DNA of 64,000 nt, from assembly GCF_000063445.1 (NCBI RefSeq), contig NC_009464.1, forward strand, positions 1,550,001 through 1,614,000, given 5' to 3'. The notes below the pieces were generated by a model. It saw nothing but the letters and a program-made list of their open reading frames with translations. It had not been told where the DNA came from and did no database searches. Of this stretch, positions 61,073-64,000 are shown piece after piece; the stretch's first letter is position 1; every line of letters begins with the position of its first letter. Origin of the DNA: Methanocella arvoryzae MRE50 (lineage in GTDB: Archaea; Halobacteriota; Methanocellia; Methanocellales; Methanocellaceae). Made by a program: the position numbers and the translations under genes.

Positions 61073-61603
61073 ATGGAAGAGAAGAAGATCGAGATAGTGC
61101 TCACTGTAGTAGCCACCGTGTTCATCGTGGCGCTCGTGGGCACCGCAGCCTGGTGGATCGGGCACCAGGATACTGGTTCGCTGCCGGGTGATAGCGACAG
61201 TGAGACAACTACAGCCCGCACCGGTATCGCGGGCCTCTTCCCGACGCCGGACAGGTCAAACGAGGCGGAGAAGACGCAGATGTACGGCCGGGTCACATTG
61301 AACGGGCAGCCGCCGTCCATGGAGAGGAGAGCGCTGGCAGACGGGACCGCATACGGTGGCGTGGTCAGGCTCAACTACTCACAGGAGCAGAAGTACGCGC
61401 CGCTCACCGTCGGCGCTGCCTCTACCGGCGGGCTGATCGACATGTCGGGGAACTACAGTATCGACGACGTCTATGAGGGCGTGCCATTCACGGCAACGGT
61501 GACCCTGTACCTGGAAACCGGGGAGGAGCCGCTGATCCAGGAGATGCCCGGCCAGCATACTCTTGACGGCCCGACAGTACGGGATTTCGACCTTAGCGCC
61601 TGA
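61073..61603 (+). CDS. Membrane-anchored protein with carboxypeptidase-regulatory-like beta domain
   Basis: A 176-residue protein with a single N-terminal helix (residues 7-29, IVLTVVATVFIVALVGTAAW) and an outer part of about 145 residues. The latter begins with a Ser/Thr-rich stretch and has YGRVTLNGQPPSMERRALAD, like a carboxypeptidase-regulatory-like strand pattern. SGNYSIDDVYEGVPFTATVT follows. GGGGGG lies before the ATG. No family is certain. It resembles the outer domains of the surface cluster at 45869. Confidence 0.6.
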   Translation: MEEKKIEIVLTVVATVFIVALVGTAAWWIGHQDTGSLPGDSDSETTTARTGIAGLFPTPDRSNEAEKTQMYGRVTLNGQPPSMERRALADGTAYGGVVRLNYSQEQKYAPLTVGAASTGGLIDMSGNYSIDDVYEGVPFTATVTLYLETGEEPLIQEMPGQHTLDGPTVRDFDLSA

Positions 61604-61635
61604 CAGCGGTGAACAATTGACGCAGCACTCGCCTC

Positions 61636-61952
61636 ATGAAAACTGGTTTTTCTATTTAAGCCGATGAAAAACTCCTGGAGGTCGGGGAGTTACCGGGAGG
61701 CGGGGGAGGATTTTCAAGCTGGGAGGTTCGAGAGGGTAGCGAGGTCTGAGAGGAGGATTGGGAGTGTGGAAAGGTTGGGGAGGATTTTTTAAGTTATTTC
61801 TCTCTGACCTCCGGGTACTCACATAACCTCCTCTCTGAACTCAATGGCCTCCCTGACCTCCCAGCTTGAACGTTCTCTCTGAACTTCGTGAGCCTCTCCG
61901 ACCTCCCCTCCGACCTCTCAACACCTCCCTGACCCAGATTTTCATGGAACGC
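61636..61952. repeat. Fold-back repeat of the GGAGGTC family, copy 2
   Basis: It begins ATGAAAACTGGTTTTTCTAT and ends TCATGGAACGC, and matches the 319-bp copy at 39854 over its whole length with scattered base changes and small indels. The orientation is the same. It fills the space between the gene at 61073 and the GT4 gene. Confidence 0.9.
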
Positions 61953-61961
61953 TAACCGCCT

Positions 61962-63098
61962 CTATTGCAGTGCTTTCCGGTAGACGTCCAGCATTTTGCC
62001 GGCTACGACGCTCCACAGGAAGTGGCGCTCGACCTTTCTCCGGCCGTTCCTGCCATATGCGGCGGCGCGGGAAGGATCGCTCAGCACGTAGTTGATACCC
62101 CAGGCGATGGAGGCGGGATCCAGGTACACTTTCACGCCGTCGGTAAAGTTGGTGACGTTCTCCGAAAGGCCGCCCACGTCAGCGACGACCGGGCACCTTC
62201 TGGCGCTCCACGCTTCGAGTAAAACCAGGCCGAAGGGCTCGTTTCTGCTGGGGATCACCACCGCGTCCGACGCGTTCAACAGCCGCACGTACTCGGAGTC
62301 CGGGATGTAGCCGGGGAACTGGACCGGAAGGCCGGCGAGCATCTGCTGCAGTTCATACTTCATCGTGCCCTGGCCGGCCATGATGAACCTGGCATCCCAC
62401 CTGTGCCTCAAGACCAGCGGAACCGCTCTGGCCAGCAGGTCGGGGCCTTTCTGGTACTCCATCCGGCCTACGAACAGCACCAGCGGCGCGTAAGGATGAA
62501 TACCGTAGGCCTCTTTCACCCGGCCGGGGTCGATTATCGCCTCGTAGACCTCCGGGTAGATGCCGTTGCTCACCACGTCGATCTTCTCGAAAGGTATGTT
62601 ATACAGCCACATGATCTCGTTCTTGAGGACGTGGGAAACAGCGGTGATGCGCCTGGCGGTGAGCGCGGCGTACCACTCTTTGCCGGAGATCTCCTTCGCT
62701 TCCCACCACTGGCCGATCTGGTTCCCCGCCCGGCCGTACTCGGTGGAGTGAAAGGTGAAGATAGTGGTCCGGTCTTTGAGCTGGTGCAGCGCCTCGGTCA
62801 CGTGCCAGTCGTGAAAGTGCAGGATGTCGAAAGCCGGGGCGTCGAAGTCCCGGAACCGCCGGACCATCAGGTCGCTCATGCTCTTCGAATAGTCCACGAT
62901 GTTGTTGGCGAAGGGCTGCACGTAGTGGTACTGGACTCCTTTGATCGTCCGGTCCGCGCTGCCACGGGTGAAGAAATGGACCTCATGGCCCTTAGCCGCG
63001 AGAGATTCTGCGAGGTAGGTGGCTCCCGGGGAGAGCCCTCCGATGCGCTCTGAGTAGATGGACTCCCAGCAGAAGAAGGCTATCTTGAGCGACTCCAC
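61962..63098 (-). CDS. Family 4 glycosyltransferase, second copy
   Basis: A 378-residue GT-B enzyme related to the one at 58666. IAFFCWESIYSERIGGLSPG starts it, LHFHDWHV follows, FVGRMEYQKGPDLLARAVP opens the donor domain, and NEPFGLVLLE carries the E-x7-E pair. GTG 63098 has GGGAGG upstream; a longer frame to 63149 overlaps the GH57 gene further. It overlaps the end of the GH57 gene by 19 bases, so the two are one operon. Trehalose synthase-like or glycogen synthase-like activity is possible. Confidence 0.87.
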   Translation of the reverse strand: MESLKIAFFCWESIYSERIGGLSPGATYLAESLAAKGHEVHFFTRGSADRTIKGVQYHYVQPFANNIVDYSKSMSDLMVRRFRDFDAPAFDILHFHDWHVTEALHQLKDRTTIFTFHSTEYGRAGNQIGQWWEAKEISGKEWYAALTARRITAVSHVLKNEIMWLYNIPFEKIDVVSNGIYPEVYEAIIDPGRVKEAYGIHPYAPLVLFVGRMEYQKGPDLLARAVPLVLRHRWDARFIMAGQGTMKYELQQMLAGLPVQFPGYIPDSEYVRLLNASDAVVIPSRNEPFGLVLLEAWSARRCPVVADVGGLSENVTNFTDGVKVYLDPASIAWGINYVLSDPSRAAAYGRNGRRKVERHFLWSVVAGKMLDVYRKALQ

Positions 63099-64000
63099 AC
63101 TTCCTCCCTCCGCCGCTCCGCCGGTCCTGCCCCCTTCAGGCGGCTCCACAGTTCCTTTCTCCTCCGGTCTGTCACCTCTAAAAGCTCAATGCGGTTCCCG
63201 CACTTCGACACGTCCTCGGCCAGCCCCGGATCGTTCAGCACGTCCCTGATCCAGGAAGAGTAGTCGTCCCGGCTCAGGTGGTACTGCAGCGAGTCCTCAG
63301 GCACGAAGTTCAGCAGGTCGGCGAAATCGTCCAGGCTATAAGCTGAAAAGCCCGTGTACGCCCGGGGAGTGCGGAACCTGAAAGCCTGCTCGGGAGGCAG
63401 GCACCTCAGCTCCATCGCCACCTGCTTCGGCTTCATCTTCTGCGCCGCCCGCAGCTCGAAATCGGAGAGCACCCGCATGTACATGTCGAACGCCTCGATG
63501 TTGGTGCAGGCCTCCGGGCTGAAGTACGAGTGCACGTCCCCGCACGACCCGAACTTGGAGGCCATATAATAGAAGTGATCGCTGGTCTGCAGGAGCCGCC
63601 AGGTCTTTTTATCGCTGGCGAAAGCCTCGCCCCTCTGGACCTCCTTGATCGCCATGTGCTGCATCGTGTTGCCCAGCCACGCCGAGATGTCCTTCTCCAC
63701 GTCCGCCCAGGACACCGTCTCCTCGACGTTCAGCGCCTCCGCCGCCGGCAAAGAGGCGATCTCCGAGGGCTTCCAGAACTCGACACCACGGGCTTTACAC
63801 TCCCGGGGCAGCCACCGGAGGAACTCGAAGATGCCTGTGTCCTCCCACTGGTGCTCCCCGAACGTCTCGTAGTCGATGAAGACGTTCACGTAATCCCCTG
63901 GCGTCGCCGCCAGCCAGGACGCGTACTTGTCCGCCGTCAGCGGCCACTCCGGCCACTGCCTGTTAGTAAAGCGGAACGCGATGTCGTCCGACAGCTGATA
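63080..64000 (-). CDS. GH57 glycoside hydrolase with DUF5752-like tail (partial)
   Basis: The frame runs off the window end, so the 5' part is missing; 306 residues are visible. QLSDDIAFRFTNRQWPEWP starts the visible part, followed by VNVFIDYETFGEHQW, the GH57 motif with the conserved Asp/Glu region. HMAIKEVQRGEAF and HFYYMASKFG follow. The last 100 residues have YTGFSAYSLDDFADLLNFVP and DYSSWIRDVLND, resembling DUF5752. GH57 enzymes hydrolyse or rearrange alpha-glucans such as glycogen, which fits the neighbouring GT4 genes. Confidence 0.88.
   Translation of the reverse strand, partial: YQLSDDIAFRFTNRQWPEWPLTADKYASWLAATPGDYVNVFIDYETFGEHQWEDTGIFEFLRWLPRECKARGVEFWKPSEIASLPAAEALNVEETVSWADVEKDISAWLGNTMQHMAIKEVQRGEAFASDKKTWRLLQTSDHFYYMASKFGSCGDVHSYFSPEACTNIEAFDMYMRVLSDFELRAAQKMKPKQVAMELRCLPPEQAFRFRTPRAYTGFSAYSLDDFADLLNFVPEDSLQYHLSRDDYSSWIRDVLNDPGLAEDVSKCGNRIELLEVTDRRRKELWSRLKGAGPAERRREEVWSRSR

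Overview
The window looks like chromosomal DNA of a methanogenic archaeon, most probably of the Methanocella (Methanocellales, rice-cluster I) type. The archaeal signs are sn-glycerol-1-phosphate dehydrogenase, aEF-1 beta, NMD3, a Taw2-type wyosine enzyme, TATA-box promoters close to start codons, PGF-CTERM-like surface proteins and GH57 glycoside hydrolase. FmdE and HypD point to a hydrogen or formylmethanofuran based metabolism. The genus is inferred from gene content and general G+C level; no database search was run.

Layout. 1-10.4 kb: oxidoreductases, an isochorismatase-like hydrolase, tRNA-Arg, a lipoprotein, a peroxiredoxin/DsbA pair with a reading-frame problem, an MFS exporter, PHP and FmdE proteins, an HTH-CBS regulator and egsA. 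10.5-13.4 kb: a DUF63 membrane protein, two SpoIIM-like proteins and a decayed calcium-binding gene. 13.4-18.6 kb: nadA, hypD, tRNA-Ala, aEF-1 beta and argG. 18.6-22.2 kb: a long gene-poor stretch, then a PadR regulator with two DUF4097 cell-surface proteins. 22.4-26.7 kb: carAB. 27.1-31.2 kb: an AT-rich accessory island of small membrane and lipoprotein genes broken by an IS1634-like element, with a FilR1-type regulator. 31.6-35.6 kb: fructose-bisphosphate aldolase and a PPi-type phosphofructokinase, then two surface proteins. 36-43 kb: Taw2, NMD3, a glycosyltransferase and a P-type cation ATPase. 43.1-45.7 kb: an iron-regulated DtxR-FeoA/FeoB operon with a double operator. 45.8-49.5 kb: four adjacent cell-surface proteins. 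50.3-54.6 kb: a regulator, a secreted protein, two ABC-2 permeases and an RCC1 beta-propeller protein. 54.9-64 kb: a KaiC-like protein, a DUF429 protein, a sugar isomerase, two GT4 glycosyltransferases, PRPP synthetase and a GH57 enzyme cut by the window edge.

Core genes sit in short operons (carAB, nadA-hypD, fba-pfp, dtxR-feoB, zinc-ribbon/ef1b, taw2-nmd3). Between them lie many long fold-back repeats of at least four sequence families: CACAGAG, CTTGGCG, GGAGGTC and AATCTGTGG. Each pairs a left arm of short direct repeats with its complement on the right.

The two best candidates for an undescribed system are the AT-rich island, which includes an unlisted 47-residue Cys-rich lipopeptide gene, and the secreted-protein/twin-permease/RCC1 locus, which lacks a recognisable ATPase.
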